64,000 nucleotides of DNA from the NCBI GenBank assembly GCA_002737345.1, contig NSIK01000010.1:63014-127013 (forward strand). The letters run 5' to 3'. The translations under genes and the position numbers were made by a program. This DNA comes from Nitrospirota bacterium (lineage in GTDB: Bacteria > Nitrospirota > Nitrospiria > Nitrospirales > Nitrospiraceae). Under the pieces are notes generated by a model. That model saw only the letters and a list, made by a program, of their open reading frames with translations. It did not search any database and was not told where the DNA came from. Positions 8,106 through 16,414 of the stretch are shown here, one piece after another; positions within the stretch are counted from its first letter, which is position 1; each line of letters begins with the position of its first letter.

Positions 8106-9107
8106 CTATTCCCTAGTCGCCTTCGCCCGTTTCTGCCGATAAGCGTTGCGGACGGCAGTATAGAGATCGAGCGTGGCTTCCTCGATTCCCTCAAACTTTT
8201 CAAGGTTTATCGAACGCTCGTTCACCATTTCCTCGATTCGGACACCAAGTTGGAACCACATGGAGGTCGTCCGATTCTTGTGAGCAATGATGGAGGGAAT
8301 GTGCTTGACCTCGACGATCGGCGCGACCAGCCAGTTGATCGGGTTCAAGGCCATGTCGCCAAGAAATCCGGCGAAGTCCCTGACGGTAAAGGGAGGGAGC
8401 AGCGGCAACACCAAATAGGGACCAGGCTTGACGCCATACCGACTAAGGGTCTGGCCCATATCTTCTTCCGGCGTCTCCAGTCCCATATCCTTGGCCACGT
8501 CCACGATCCCCAATCCGCCTAACGTGCTATTCACAAGGAACCGCCCCACTTCGATGCTAGCCCCCTTGAACTTCCCTTGAAATGCATTGTTGAGCAAGCG
8601 GGGGGGGAATCGCAGGTTGTAATAGATATTCTTGATACTCACCTGCACCCAGTCCGGCAACAGAAAATTGTACCCCTTCGCAGCCGGCTTGAGCACAAAC
8701 TCATCGAGCTGACGGTTGAATGCAAAGACACGGGTATTCATCGGTTCCCAAGGGTCATAGACCTCACCAGCTTCTGCATCGCCCGTGGAAAAGGGATCAA
8801 GTGATTCGTCTGGAGGATAGTATTCATTGGCCCTGGCGAATGGATCAACGGCCCTGACGAAAGGATCAAGTCTGGGATCCTTATCATCGGCCCGAATGAA
8901 ACTATCGGGCTGGTTGTCCTGCGCAGTATCTGGCGATGGGGAAGAGGCCGATGCAAGGGTCTGCTCCATGCCAAGACTCGCGTTGCTTCTTTCCTGTGGC
9001 TGTATTGTGGTGGTTTTGCCCGCACAGCCGGGAGCAAACAGTGTCGCGAAACCCAGCAGACTGAATGTCAGCAGACGAGAAGAACGCCTCATGATTTCCT
9101 TAGCCAT
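8106..9107 (-). CDS. mlaA: MlaA family phospholipid-transport outer-membrane lipoprotein
   Basis: MlaA (VacJ) sits in the outer membrane and removes mislocalised phospholipids from its outer leaflet for the Mla retrograde pathway. The protein begins with a lipoprotein-like signal (RRSSRLLTFSLLGFATLFAPGC). The family core begins at YDPWEPMNTRVFAFNRQLDEFVLKPAAKGY and continues with NLRFPPRLLNNAFQGKF, FLVNSTLGGLGIVDVAKDMGL and GVKPGPYLVLPLLPPFTVRDFAG. Between signal and core is a low-complexity acidic linker with repeated DPFVRAVDPFARA units, encoded by near-identical ~21-base units. The true start may be the internal ATG at 9092. No other mla genes are in the window. Confidence 0.9.
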   Translation of the reverse strand: MAKEIMRRSSRLLTFSLLGFATLFAPGCAGKTTTIQPQERSNASLGMEQTLASASSPSPDTAQDNQPDSFIRADDKDPRLDPFVRAVDPFARANEYYPPDESLDPFSTGDAEAGEVYDPWEPMNTRVFAFNRQLDEFVLKPAAKGYNFLLPDWVQVSIKNIYYNLRFPPRLLNNAFQGKFKGASIEVGRFLVNSTLGGLGIVDVAKDMGLETPEEDMGQTLSRYGVKPGPYLVLPLLPPFTVRDFAGFLGDMALNPINWLVAPIVEVKHIPSIIAHKNRTTSMWFQLGVRIEEMVNERSINLEKFEGIEEATLDLYTAVRNAYRQKRAKATRE

Positions 9108-9242
9108 TATGCCTATTCAACCACCACCACGTCGCTCCGAGCAAACCCATGGGGTTATCGAAGGATATTTTATCAAATAGCCAACCAATAGCCAATCAAT
9201 TTAAATCATTCCGATCTGTAGGGACCCGGTACGAGGAGCGCG

Positions 9243-9527
9243 TTACCACCGGATAACGGGTGGGACGAACTCAGCCCATTGCTGAAAATAGGCGGCGCCT
9301 CCGACCTGGTCCGTGCTGTTATGCTCGGCGCCCTCGATGAGAGAGAAAGACTTGGGCGGTTTCGCCGCCGCGAAAACCTGCCGGCTCTCCACATACCAGC
9401 CGAACAGCTGCGCCCCGTCAGCTGCTGTCAGCGAGACCTCTCCCAGCGGCAAGCCGCTGAGAGATTTCCAGTCCCAATCCTTCCAGGAATCTGGGTGAAA
9501 CACAACCGTTTCATCGAGGATACTCAC
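9243..9527 (-). pseudogene. Internally deleted alpha/beta hydrolase (BEM46-like)
   Basis: A GTG at 9527 opens a 94-residue frame. Its first half (VVFHPDSW..., then LPLGEVSLTAADGAQLFGWYVES) matches the start of BEM46/abhydrolase-type proteins. Its second half (PPKSFSLIEGAEHNSTDQVGGAAYFQQWAEFV) matches their C-terminus, with the catalytic His in GAEHN. The middle ~150 residues, including the GxSxG nucleophile elbow, are absent, and the two halves are joined in frame. It follows the DUF4105 gene on the same strand. It is most likely a deletion remnant that cannot hydrolyse anything. The longer ORF in the track is an out-of-frame extension into the upstream gene. Confidence 0.65.
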
Positions 9528-9544
9528 GCGATCCCCCGCTGCAC

Positions 9545-11554
9545 TCAGAAGAATCCCTGAACTGACAGCACCACATCGTTGTCGTGAGCGCGGTGATTGT
9601 ACTCCAGCCTCATGGCCCAATTCTGGGTCAGGGTATAGCGCGACCCAACAAACCACCGGATGTCGTCGGACTTCTCGCCCAACGCATATTTCAGATAGGT
9701 GCCGGTGGCCATCATTTTCCAACGGTCGGTGAGATCAGACAACAGCCCGGCCGTGCCACCACCGCCGATACGATGCCGTTCCTCATAGGCGCGACTGTAA
9801 TTCGCTTCCCCTTCCACAAAGGCAAAATAAACTTCCCGCTTCAACCAATGGCTTTCAACCGCAGCACCGATCCCCCCGTTGATCACGCCGTTGCTACACA
9901 AGCGGCAGGCATTATGCCGAATCGTCTGCATGCCGACATTGATCTTCCAGGAGGGGGCATGGAAGAGAGAGTCCATCGGCGACAACGACAAGGCATTCGC
10001 AAGCGTCGCCCGCTCCAACCGGAACTGATCCGCCCGGCTGTAATGCCGCAGCGACACAGAGGCCAGCTCCAGTTGTGCGTTCGGGGTATAGCCGATCTCC
10101 GGGTCGAGAAGATCCTGATAGCCGGCGCGAACCACGAATTCCTCATAACTATCATTATTGCGCCAGCCTACTCCCATCTGCGCGCGGGAAGTCTTGTGGC
10201 CCAGTTCCGGCCGTTGGGCATAGGGCGCAACGGGAAGATTCTCGGAGGGGATCCGCAATTCGCTGCGCGCAGTGAGGAGCGTTCGATTGCGCGCTTTATA
10301 CTCAGTGGCAGCCTCGTTCGTCTCACTCTTGTATCGGAGATAATCCGAGGCCACATCCAGCACAAATGCCTGGCGAAGCACTGGGAGCTGACGCCATACA
10401 TCCGATTTCGTCGCGGCCCCCTCCTGAATGATTTGCGACGTCAGCTCCTTTTCTTGCGGAGACAATCGTTCCCGTTTCCGACGGATGAGCGTGCTGCGAG
10501 AGGGCCGATAGGCAATGTCGCTGACTAGCCCCGGTTGCGCGACAAGGAGCCGCACCGTCTCGGCTGGAACGGTCCAAAGAAAAAACTGATCCATAAGATG
10601 CAGTGTCGGATCGGCATACTCGATCAAGGCCAGCAAATGGTAGGAGCAGTTCTCTTTGAAAAAGAAATAATCGAAGTACGAGTTCCCTAGTTCCCAGGCA
10701 TGCATGAGCAACCGCGTGACCTGATAGTCTGTAAAGTTCAGCCGATATTCCCAGATATCGCGGTTCTCAATGTCGCGGTATTCCTGGACCTTGAGGTAGT
10801 AGGGAATCGTCGAGAAGTAGCCGCGGTAGCCACCAAAGATGCCGCGGATCGGATAGGCCAGGCCGGAATCAGGCGGCACGTCCGCCGCATAGTTGATCGT
10901 GTAGGCCAGAATCCTCGTCTGTTCTGTTTGGCCCTTCTGGTCTACCCGAAGCAACGTATGCCCAAACATCGACGCGGGATTGTTCATGAAGGCGGAAGGG
11001 AAGATGAGCGTGATCGATTGGGCCTCAAAGTCGGCGAGCCAGCGCTCGAACCGTTCGCAGGCCATCGGTGGAAGGCGCTGCTCGTCGAAACGCAATCGAT
11101 CGCGCAACCAGGCATACCGCGCGACAAACGCACATTGGGCCGGCTGCTTCGACCGTCCAACGCGCTCATCGGAAAAAAACTGCGTCAACGTCGCATTGAG
11201 CTCCGCCTGCGGATCGGTCTTCCCATTCAGCGACATGAAGAATCCAGGGTCGTCCTGCTCGCTGACATAGCCCCCCCACATGCCCTGGCGATAGTGGAGC
11301 AGCAGATGCCACTCTCGCTCGCTAGCAAGCTGCGCCTGGACCGCTTGACCGATGAGTTCCGTTAAATAGAGATTGCCCGCAGCCGCCTCGGCTTGCGCCG
11401 ACGACGGATGAGCGAACAGCAGGCTGATCAGGAGAAAAAGAATATGCACGCAGCAGGTCAAAAAGACGCAGGGACTCGACCGTGCGGTCGAAGCCCTGGA
11501 CTGATAATTAACGAGTGGAAACTTGAGCAAGGACTGGATGCGTGGCGATTGCAC
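9545..11554 (-). CDS. DUF4105 (Lnb N-terminal periplasmic domain) membrane-associated protein
   Basis: This is a ~669-residue exported protein. After a hydrophobic leader (VHILFLLISLLFAHPSSAQA) it shows the DUF4105 pattern: IFPSAFMNNPASMFGHTLLRV, then AYPIRGIFGGYRGYFSTIPYYLK, then FFFKENCSYHLLALIEYADP. The His of FGHT and the Cys of ENCSYHLL look like a papain/NlpC-type pair, so a cysteine hydrolase or transferase activity in the periplasm is plausible but unproven. The C-terminal third (SLRHYSRADQFRLERATLA...) is beta-rich, like an outer-membrane barrel. The GTG start overlaps the end of the DUF3015 gene, which suggests translational coupling; a start further in is possible. Confidence 0.82.
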   Translation of the reverse strand: MQSPRIQSLLKFPLVNYQSRASTARSSPCVFLTCCVHILFLLISLLFAHPSSAQAEAAAGNLYLTELIGQAVQAQLASEREWHLLLHYRQGMWGGYVSEQDDPGFFMSLNGKTDPQAELNATLTQFFSDERVGRSKQPAQCAFVARYAWLRDRLRFDEQRLPPMACERFERWLADFEAQSITLIFPSAFMNNPASMFGHTLLRVDQKGQTEQTRILAYTINYAADVPPDSGLAYPIRGIFGGYRGYFSTIPYYLKVQEYRDIENRDIWEYRLNFTDYQVTRLLMHAWELGNSYFDYFFFKENCSYHLLALIEYADPTLHLMDQFFLWTVPAETVRLLVAQPGLVSDIAYRPSRSTLIRRKRERLSPQEKELTSQIIQEGAATKSDVWRQLPVLRQAFVLDVASDYLRYKSETNEAATEYKARNRTLLTARSELRIPSENLPVAPYAQRPELGHKTSRAQMGVGWRNNDSYEEFVVRAGYQDLLDPEIGYTPNAQLELASVSLRHYSRADQFRLERATLANALSLSPMDSLFHAPSWKINVGMQTIRHNACRLCSNGVINGGIGAAVESHWLKREVYFAFVEGEANYSRAYEERHRIGGGGTAGLLSDLTDRWKMMATGTYLKYALGEKSDDIRWFVGSRYTLTQNWAMRLEYNHRAHDNDVVLSVQGFF

Positions 11555-12014
11555 TGTTGATCGCTTTCACCATCGCAACCGGCGAAACTTCACCGGTCTT
11601 GGCCAACGAGGTATACCGTTCCTGCGTCATAGCGAAGAACTCCGCCTGATGCTCGGCCGGCACACCCATCAAGGTGGCGAGTGAGGCGAGGTGTTCGCCC
11701 TGGCCCTGCGCCATTTCCTGCGACAGGTTCTCGAAATTGAGCTCGGCGAACAGAGTCGTCTTCTGCTCGACCATGATCTTCCCGTCGTTCGTGCAGCCGG
11801 AGGTGCCGCTGCTGATTCCGAACGTGTTGCTAAACGTGACATTCGTCGTGGCCATCATCACCTGGGGCGCGATGTTCTTCTGGTGCGCATAATCGCTCCA
11901 GACGAGTTTGCCGAGACCGCAACCAGGCCCAGTGTCGGGATTGGCCGCCATGGCAATGCCTGCGTGCAGGCCAAAAAGCACCGCACCCGATAGCACGAGT
12001 ACTTGCTTCGTCAT
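11508..12014 (-). CDS. DUF3015 family exported protein
   Basis: A 168-residue protein with a clean signal peptide (LVLSGAVLFGLHAGIAMA) and the DUF3015 pattern: GPGCGLGKLVWSDY, MMATTNVTFSNTFGISSGTSGC, then a helical C-terminal part with LASLATLMGVPAEHQAEFFAMTQERY. Four cysteines in the mature part could form disulphides. AAGGAGG is placed seven bases before the ATG. It is the first gene of a pair with the DUF4105 gene, whose start lies inside this one. The function of DUF3015 is unknown; pairing with DUF4105 suggests an envelope role. Confidence 0.85.
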   Translation of the reverse strand: MTKQVLVLSGAVLFGLHAGIAMAANPDTGPGCGLGKLVWSDYAHQKNIAPQVMMATTNVTFSNTFGISSGTSGCTNDGKIMVEQKTTLFAELNFENLSQEMAQGQGEHLASLATLMGVPAEHQAEFFAMTQERYTSLAKTGEVSPVAMVKAINSAIATHPVLAQVSTR

Positions 12015-12128
12015 ACGCGCTCCTCCTTGTGTGAGTAGCTAATGCCCCGTTGCCCGTAAGATGCAACGATCGGATTATAGCCGAAAATAAATTTCGTACA
12101 AAAGAAATCGCACACGGCTCGCCGTGGC

Positions 12129-13262
12129 TTACGGCGCAACGACCGGCTGGGCGCCGAGCGACGCCTGCACCTGTTTCCAGTCGAAGGTAAATGGCTCCGG
12201 GGATTTTTTCGGCAGGGCGGCCAGCTCCGCTTTCAATCGTTCAGCCCTGGCTGTGCTCATCGGATGCGTCGAGAGCCATTCCATCCGGCCTTCGTCTTTC
12301 TCCGAGAGCCGCTCGAAAAACTTGATCATGCCGGAGGGATCGATCTTCGCCCGCTGAAGCAATTGCAATCCGGTCACATCGGCCTCGGTCTCCTGCTCCC
12401 GTCCGAACTTCAGCGTGAGCAGTTCGACGCTGAGCTGTTTCATCATCCCGACGAGGCCCTGTTGATCGCCCAGCACAATGGTCACCACCGTCAGCAACCC
12501 GAGACTTTTCACGATCCGTTCAAGCCCATGCCGCCGCAACACATGGTTGAGTTCGTGGCTCATCACACCCGCCACTTCTTCGCCGCTGTCGGCTTTTTTC
12601 ATGAGCCCGGTGAACACCACCACATGCCCGCCTGGCAGCGCGAACGCATTGATGACGTCACTCTTCACCACTGTTACTTCAAATTTGTAGGGATTGTTCG
12701 GAATCTGCTCGGTCAGCCGTTGCGTCATTTCTCCTAGCGCGGCCACCGCCGGCCCCTCTTTGATCACTTCCTGCTGAGCCAGAAAGTCCCGATAGGCCGA
12801 CTCCCCCAGTTTTTGTTCCCACTCCACCGGAATCCGGCTCACGGCAATCTGAACCAGCAGATCTGAGCCGAACCAGAGACCCAACACCGTCGAGAGGAAC
12901 ATCCCCAGGGCCAGGCCCCACACGAGTCGGCGACGTTGACGCACCTGACGCACCAACTCGGCAGCCTGAGCAAAATGAAGGCTCAGATCGTCGGGAGCCG
13001 TTTGGCGAAAGGCTCGAATCGCGTCCTGGTCTTTGAGATACAGAGTCTGCTCCCCCTGCACGCCAGTCCATTTCACCACCAGATGGTCATGATCAAGTCC
13101 ACCTGCCGACACGCTGAGCGCAGCAAACGGCACAACCTCTCGATCGCCACCGCCCCCCGTGAATTCAAAAATGATCGTCAGCCCTGCCGCATCCACCTGC
13201 ACAAAACACGGCGCCCCGCTGGCTGGATGGTTATGACCGAAACAAAGGGCGTTGGAACTCAT
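12129..13262 (-). CDS. M48 family zinc metalloprotease, membrane-anchored
   Basis: A 377-residue protein. Residues ~1-125 form a domain rich in beta strands (DAAGLTIIFEFTGGGGDREVVPF). A transmembrane helix follows (WGLALGMFLSTVLGLWFGSDLLVQI). The rest is an M48 peptidase domain with the zinc motif HELNHVLRRHG (HExxH) and the downstream EQETEADVTGLQLL (ExxxD), with GHVVVFTGLMKK preceding. M48 proteins of this type (HtpX/Oma1/BepA relatives) degrade or quality-control membrane or envelope proteins. Neighbouring genes are also envelope-related. The substrate is unknown. Confidence 0.9.
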   Translation of the reverse strand: MSSNALCFGHNHPASGAPCFVQVDAAGLTIIFEFTGGGGDREVVPFAALSVSAGGLDHDHLVVKWTGVQGEQTLYLKDQDAIRAFRQTAPDDLSLHFAQAAELVRQVRQRRRLVWGLALGMFLSTVLGLWFGSDLLVQIAVSRIPVEWEQKLGESAYRDFLAQQEVIKEGPAVAALGEMTQRLTEQIPNNPYKFEVTVVKSDVINAFALPGGHVVVFTGLMKKADSGEEVAGVMSHELNHVLRRHGLERIVKSLGLLTVVTIVLGDQQGLVGMMKQLSVELLTLKFGREQETEADVTGLQLLQRAKIDPSGMIKFFERLSEKDEGRMEWLSTHPMSTARAERLKAELAALPKKSPEPFTFDWKQVQASLGAQPVVAP

Positions 13263-13374
13263 AGCGGGATATCCGAGGTGGAGGAATAACGGGGTAACGC
13301 TGTCTGTACTTTATCACTCATGCGTCTAATCCTCTATCCCCTTAGCCCCACTACCCCGCTCTCCATGTTCGTTT

Positions 13375-13507
13375 CCAAGTAACGGCTGCCCAAAATGACC
13401 GCGAACGAGGCTGCCGACGAGCAGAAATCGGAAGCGTACTCTTGCGGTACGTTGAGGATTTCCTGCGAGGTGAGAACGAAGTTGGGGGCCATTTTCAGCA
13501 GCGGTTA
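13375..13507. repeat. Dispersed palindromic repeat, family 2 (copy D, diverged)
   Basis: Read on the minus strand it begins TAACCGCTGCTGAAAATGG and ends in a matching inverted copy (...CATTTTGGGCAGCCGTTA). Its core CTTCGTTCTCACCTCG...ATCCTCAACGTACCG is shared with copies at 39790 and 52792. The initial TAA is the stop codon of the AIM24 gene. Confidence 0.65.
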
Positions 13508-14188
13508 CTCGCTGACGGGAATGAATTGTCTGATCCACGCTCCGAAACTGCCAGGATTCCTACTTTGAATGTACACAAGTCCCGGCCCACGGAACCGGCA
13601 GACAAATCCTTCGCCTGAGGTCACACTGGCAATCCAGCCGGAGGTAGCTTTTTCGATGTTATAGGACGTCGTGGAGGACCAGGCCACCAGGTGGCTGTTG
13701 TCCACGATATATTCCTGATCCGGCTTCAACTCGATCTTGTGAATGGCCCCGAAGCTGTTCAGCACGAGTGTTCCTTTTCCGCTCATCTTCAAGATAAAGA
13801 AACCCTCTCCACTCAACAGTCCACGGCTCAGGCTCTGCATTTTGCTTTCGATGACGATCCCGTCGGCGCCAGCCAGGAAACCGTCTTTTTGGACCATGTA
13901 CTCGTTCACACCATCGAGTTCCAGGATAACGATTTCGCCTGGCACCGTCGGGGCCAGTAACGCTTCGCCCGGCCCCCGACTGGCTCGCAGGGTCTGAAAG
14001 AAAAATTTTTCTCCCGTCAAGAACTTTCGCGACAAGGCGCCGAGAAAGCCTCCTTCCATCTTGCTTTCGATATCGATGGTCGGGGAGCAGGCCACCATCG
14101 CGCCTGACTCAGCCTTGATATGTTCGCCCGCCGTCAATTCCACTCGCACCATCGGAAAGGCCCCTGGATATAAGATCTCGCTTTTCAT
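13505..14188 (-). CDS. AIM24/TIGR00266 family protein
   Basis: A 227-residue protein with the all-beta AIM24 fold: VRVELTAGEHIKAESGAMVAC at the N-terminus, then KMEGGFLGALSRKFLTGEKFF, GEIVILELDGVNEYMVQKDGFLAG and a third repeat with IEKATSGWIASVTSGEGFVCRFRGPGLVYIQSRNP. The family is widespread but biochemically poorly defined; it folds as a TRAP-like beta-sandwich. No signal peptide is present. A GGGAG is placed upstream of the ATG. The stop codon coincides with the end of a dispersed repeat. No partner gene is obvious. Confidence 0.9.
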   Translation of the reverse strand: MKSEILYPGAFPMVRVELTAGEHIKAESGAMVACSPTIDIESKMEGGFLGALSRKFLTGEKFFFQTLRASRGPGEALLAPTVPGEIVILELDGVNEYMVQKDGFLAGADGIVIESKMQSLSRGLLSGEGFFILKMSGKGTLVLNSFGAIHKIELKPDQEYIVDNSHLVAWSSTTSYNIEKATSGWIASVTSGEGFVCRFRGPGLVYIQSRNPGSFGAWIRQFIPVSE

Positions 14189-14675
14189 CTTTTTGTCTCT
14201 CCCTCACGTATGAAATTTCAAGAACGGGTGTCCGTTCACTGCGCCAAGGATTCTGTGGAATACCACCGGTAGAGTCAAGCAGCAGAGGGCGGCGACATAC
14301 TGGAAGTCGACCAGCTAAGCCGCGTCCCTTCGGATGAAGCGGTCACTCCGGCAGGGGCTACTGTCTAAGTGATTGTTCTGGAAAACGAGGTATGGGGTGC
14401 GTGCACGGCCGAACTCAGAACGTTTTTAGAAGGGAACCCCGACTTCACATTCAATGAAATGTTCGCGGCCTTCATTCCACCATAACTACCGCTGGGAGCG
14501 TAGCTGCCCCATGTCTTCGCTGGACGCTCTTGGCCTACTGCGGGTTCAATTAACACAATAAACAAGAGCACGCGCGCTCCGGTCTGCACCCTGGCCATCG
14601 CCGTGGCAATGGCTAGCGTCGTTTTGCCGGTGCCGCTCTTTTGATGGACGAAGGCAATCGTCCGCATGCGGCCAC
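14189..14675. other. Decayed region containing gene fragments
   Basis: No intact gene. It contains the ParA stub described separately. A plus-strand frame at 14369-14485 (GTG start, ...EVWGACTAELRTFLEG...) reads like protein but has no ribosome binding site and no family I recognise. The rest shows nothing I can identify. Confidence 0.5.
14365..14667 (-). pseudogene. Truncated ParA-like ATPase (N-terminal stub)
   Basis: From an ATG at 14667 the frame reads MRTIAFVHQKSGTGKTTLA followed by IATAMARVQTGARVLLF. This is the first ~36 residues of a ParA/MinD-type ATPase with the deviant Walker A motif (KxGTGKT). After that the frame runs to a stop at 14365 through sequence with no ParA character (no LIDLDPQ motif). 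It lies immediately upstream of nothing functional and 9 bases past the opening of the pyrC 3' end. It is a truncated copy, probably left from a rearrangement. Confidence 0.6.
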
Positions 14676-16013
14676 CTAGGCTTCGGCTGGCCGCTGATAG
14701 ACGACCTGCCCGCCGACCACCGTCATCGCCACCTGTCCGCGTAGACGCCATCCGGCGAACGGCGTGTTCCGCCCCTTCGAGTGAAACTGATCGGGATCGA
14801 CGACCCACTCTCGATCCCGATCCACCAGCACCAGGTCTGCGGCGGCCCCGACGTTCAGAGAACCGCCCGGCAACCCGAAAATCTGCGCCGGCCCGCTCGT
14901 CATACACCGCACGGCTCTCTCCAAAGACAACACTCCCTCCTCGACCAGCCGCAACGTCAACGCCAGCGCCGTCTCCAGTCCGACAATCCCGAACGGGGCG
15001 CGATCCATGCCCCAGGCCTTTTCGTATTCGGCATGGGGCGCGTGGTCGGTCGCCATGGCATCGATGGTGCCGTCACGCAGTCCCTCACGCACAGCCTCCA
15101 CGTCAGCGCGTTGGCGAAGCGGCGGATTCATTTTGGCCAATGTGCCCCATTCCCGAACCGCCTCGTCTGTCAGGAAGACATGATGCGGACAGGCTTCGGC
15201 GGTGACATGCACACCCTCCATCTTACCTTGGCGAACGGCCTGGACGGCCTTCGCCGTACTGATATGCGCCACATGGAGATGGCATCCAGTTTCCCTGGCT
15301 AGCGCGAGGTCTCGTTCGACCATGCGCGATTCCGCCTTCGCCGGCATCCCCGGCACACCCAACGAACGGGCGACTGGCCCCTCGTTCATACAGCCACAGC
15401 CGGACAACGAGAGGTCTTCGCAATGGTTGATGATCGGGAGCGCTGCCTCAAATGCCCGCTCCATCGCATCCCGCATGACCTCGTCCTTCATGACCGGTCG
15501 TCCGTCATCGGAGGCAGCGACACAGCCGGCCTGCTTCAGGGCCGCCAGGTCGGCCACCTCCTTTCCTAGAGATCCCTTCGTGATAGCGCCAATGGGATAG
15601 ACGCGTGCCGCGCCGGCCGCCCGAGCCTTTTCCAGCACCAACCTCGTGACGGATGGCGCATCGTTCACTGGCTTGGTGTTCGGCATGCAACAGATACCAG
15701 TGAACCCGCCCGCGACCGCGGCCGCCGCGCCCGTGGCAATCGTTTCTTTATATTCGAATCCCGGTTCACGAAGATGCACATGCAGGTCGATCAACCCCGG
15801 AAGAATGAGTAGCCCCGCGGCATCGATGCAGACCGCACCGTCCGGCGATTGAGCGTCAGGCGAAACTACGGCCTGGATCACACCCTGCCGAATCCAGATA
15901 TTGGCCTCACCGTTCCAGCGTCCCGCATCGAGGACCCAACCGCCTGCGATGACCAGAGTGGGCAGTTCATCTCGATAGACCTGTCGGTTGATTTTTTTGT
16001 CGAAGCGGTTCAC
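14676..16013 (-). CDS. pyrC: Dihydroorotase
   Basis: Catalyses the reversible cyclisation of N-carbamoyl-aspartate to dihydroorotate in pyrimidine synthesis. It is 445 residues, type I (class with CAD-like enzymes). The metal-binding motif is PGLIDLHVHLREPG, followed by CMPNTKPVNDAPSV, a HCEDLSLSG segment, HVAHISTAKAVQAV, and MATDHAPHAEYEK with the catalytic Asp. The C-terminal KGRNTPFAGWRLRGQVAMTVVGG is also typical. It starts at GTG with no strong Shine-Dalgarno. It is divergent, with a 50-base gap, from the His-rich protein at the edge of the zinc cluster. It is a zinc enzyme, and in some bacteria extra pyrC copies belong to zinc-starvation regulons, so its placement is suggestive. Confidence 0.94.
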   Translation of the reverse strand: MNRFDKKINRQVYRDELPTLVIAGGWVLDAGRWNGEANIWIRQGVIQAVVSPDAQSPDGAVCIDAAGLLILPGLIDLHVHLREPGFEYKETIATGAAAAVAGGFTGICCMPNTKPVNDAPSVTRLVLEKARAAGAARVYPIGAITKGSLGKEVADLAALKQAGCVAASDDGRPVMKDEVMRDAMERAFEAALPIINHCEDLSLSGCGCMNEGPVARSLGVPGMPAKAESRMVERDLALARETGCHLHVAHISTAKAVQAVRQGKMEGVHVTAEACPHHVFLTDEAVREWGTLAKMNPPLRQRADVEAVREGLRDGTIDAMATDHAPHAEYEKAWGMDRAPFGIVGLETALALTLRLVEEGVLSLERAVRCMTSGPAQIFGLPGGSLNVGAAADLVLVDRDREWVVDPDQFHSKGRNTPFAGWRLRGQVAMTVVGGQVVYQRPAEA

Positions 16014-16063
16014 AGTGATAATCCGGTCAGTCTCTCGTTCGCCTTACCCAAAGGAGGAATTCG

Positions 16064-16411
16064 ATGAGCGCCCATACTACTCATGACCATCACCCGCACC
16101 ATCACACGCCAGGCTGCGGCCACCAGGCGGTGACGCATGAGGGTCATACCGACTACTTGCACGACGGTCATCTCCACCATATCCATGGCGACCACATCGA
16201 CGAGCATGCGCTCGCCATTTCCAGCGACAATCCAGCGGCTTGTACGCCCACGCATGCCTGCAACGGACACGAGGCCGGGCACCGCCATAGCGCGAACTGC
16301 GGGCACCAAGCTATTCCGCATGGCGATCATGTGGACTATGTGGTCGGCGGGCACCTGCACTTTGCCCATGGTTCGCACTGCGACGATCATGGGGCCGTGC
16401 GGCTCGCGTAA
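16064..16411 (+). CDS. Two-repeat histidine-rich metal-binding protein
   Basis: A 115-residue soluble protein in which roughly a quarter of residues are His. It consists of two ~32-residue repeats: CGHQAVTHEGHTDYLHDGHL continuing HHIHGDHIDEH, and CGHQAIPHGDHVDYVVGGHL continuing HFAHGSHCDDH, separated by a Cys-containing linker. A near-perfect AAAGGAGG sits six bases upstream of the ATG. The spacing of HGDH and GHxDY motifs suggests several zinc or nickel sites. The neighbouring ZIP permease, CobW GTPases and Fur-type regulator support a zinc-buffering role. No signal peptide is present. Function is inferred from composition and context. Confidence 0.8.
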   Translation: MSAHTTHDHHPHHHTPGCGHQAVTHEGHTDYLHDGHLHHIHGDHIDEHALAISSDNPAACTPTHACNGHEAGHRHSANCGHQAIPHGDHVDYVVGGHLHFAHGSHCDDHGAVRLA

Positions 16412-16414
16412 TTG

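Noticed and set aside
9584-10528. 314-residue plus-strand ORF
   Set aside because: Antisense shadow of the DUF4105 gene; no domain character and no ribosome binding site.
14369-14485. 38-codon plus-strand ORF
   Set aside because: Reads like protein but has a GTG start with no ribosome binding site and no recognisable family; kept only as part of the decayed region.
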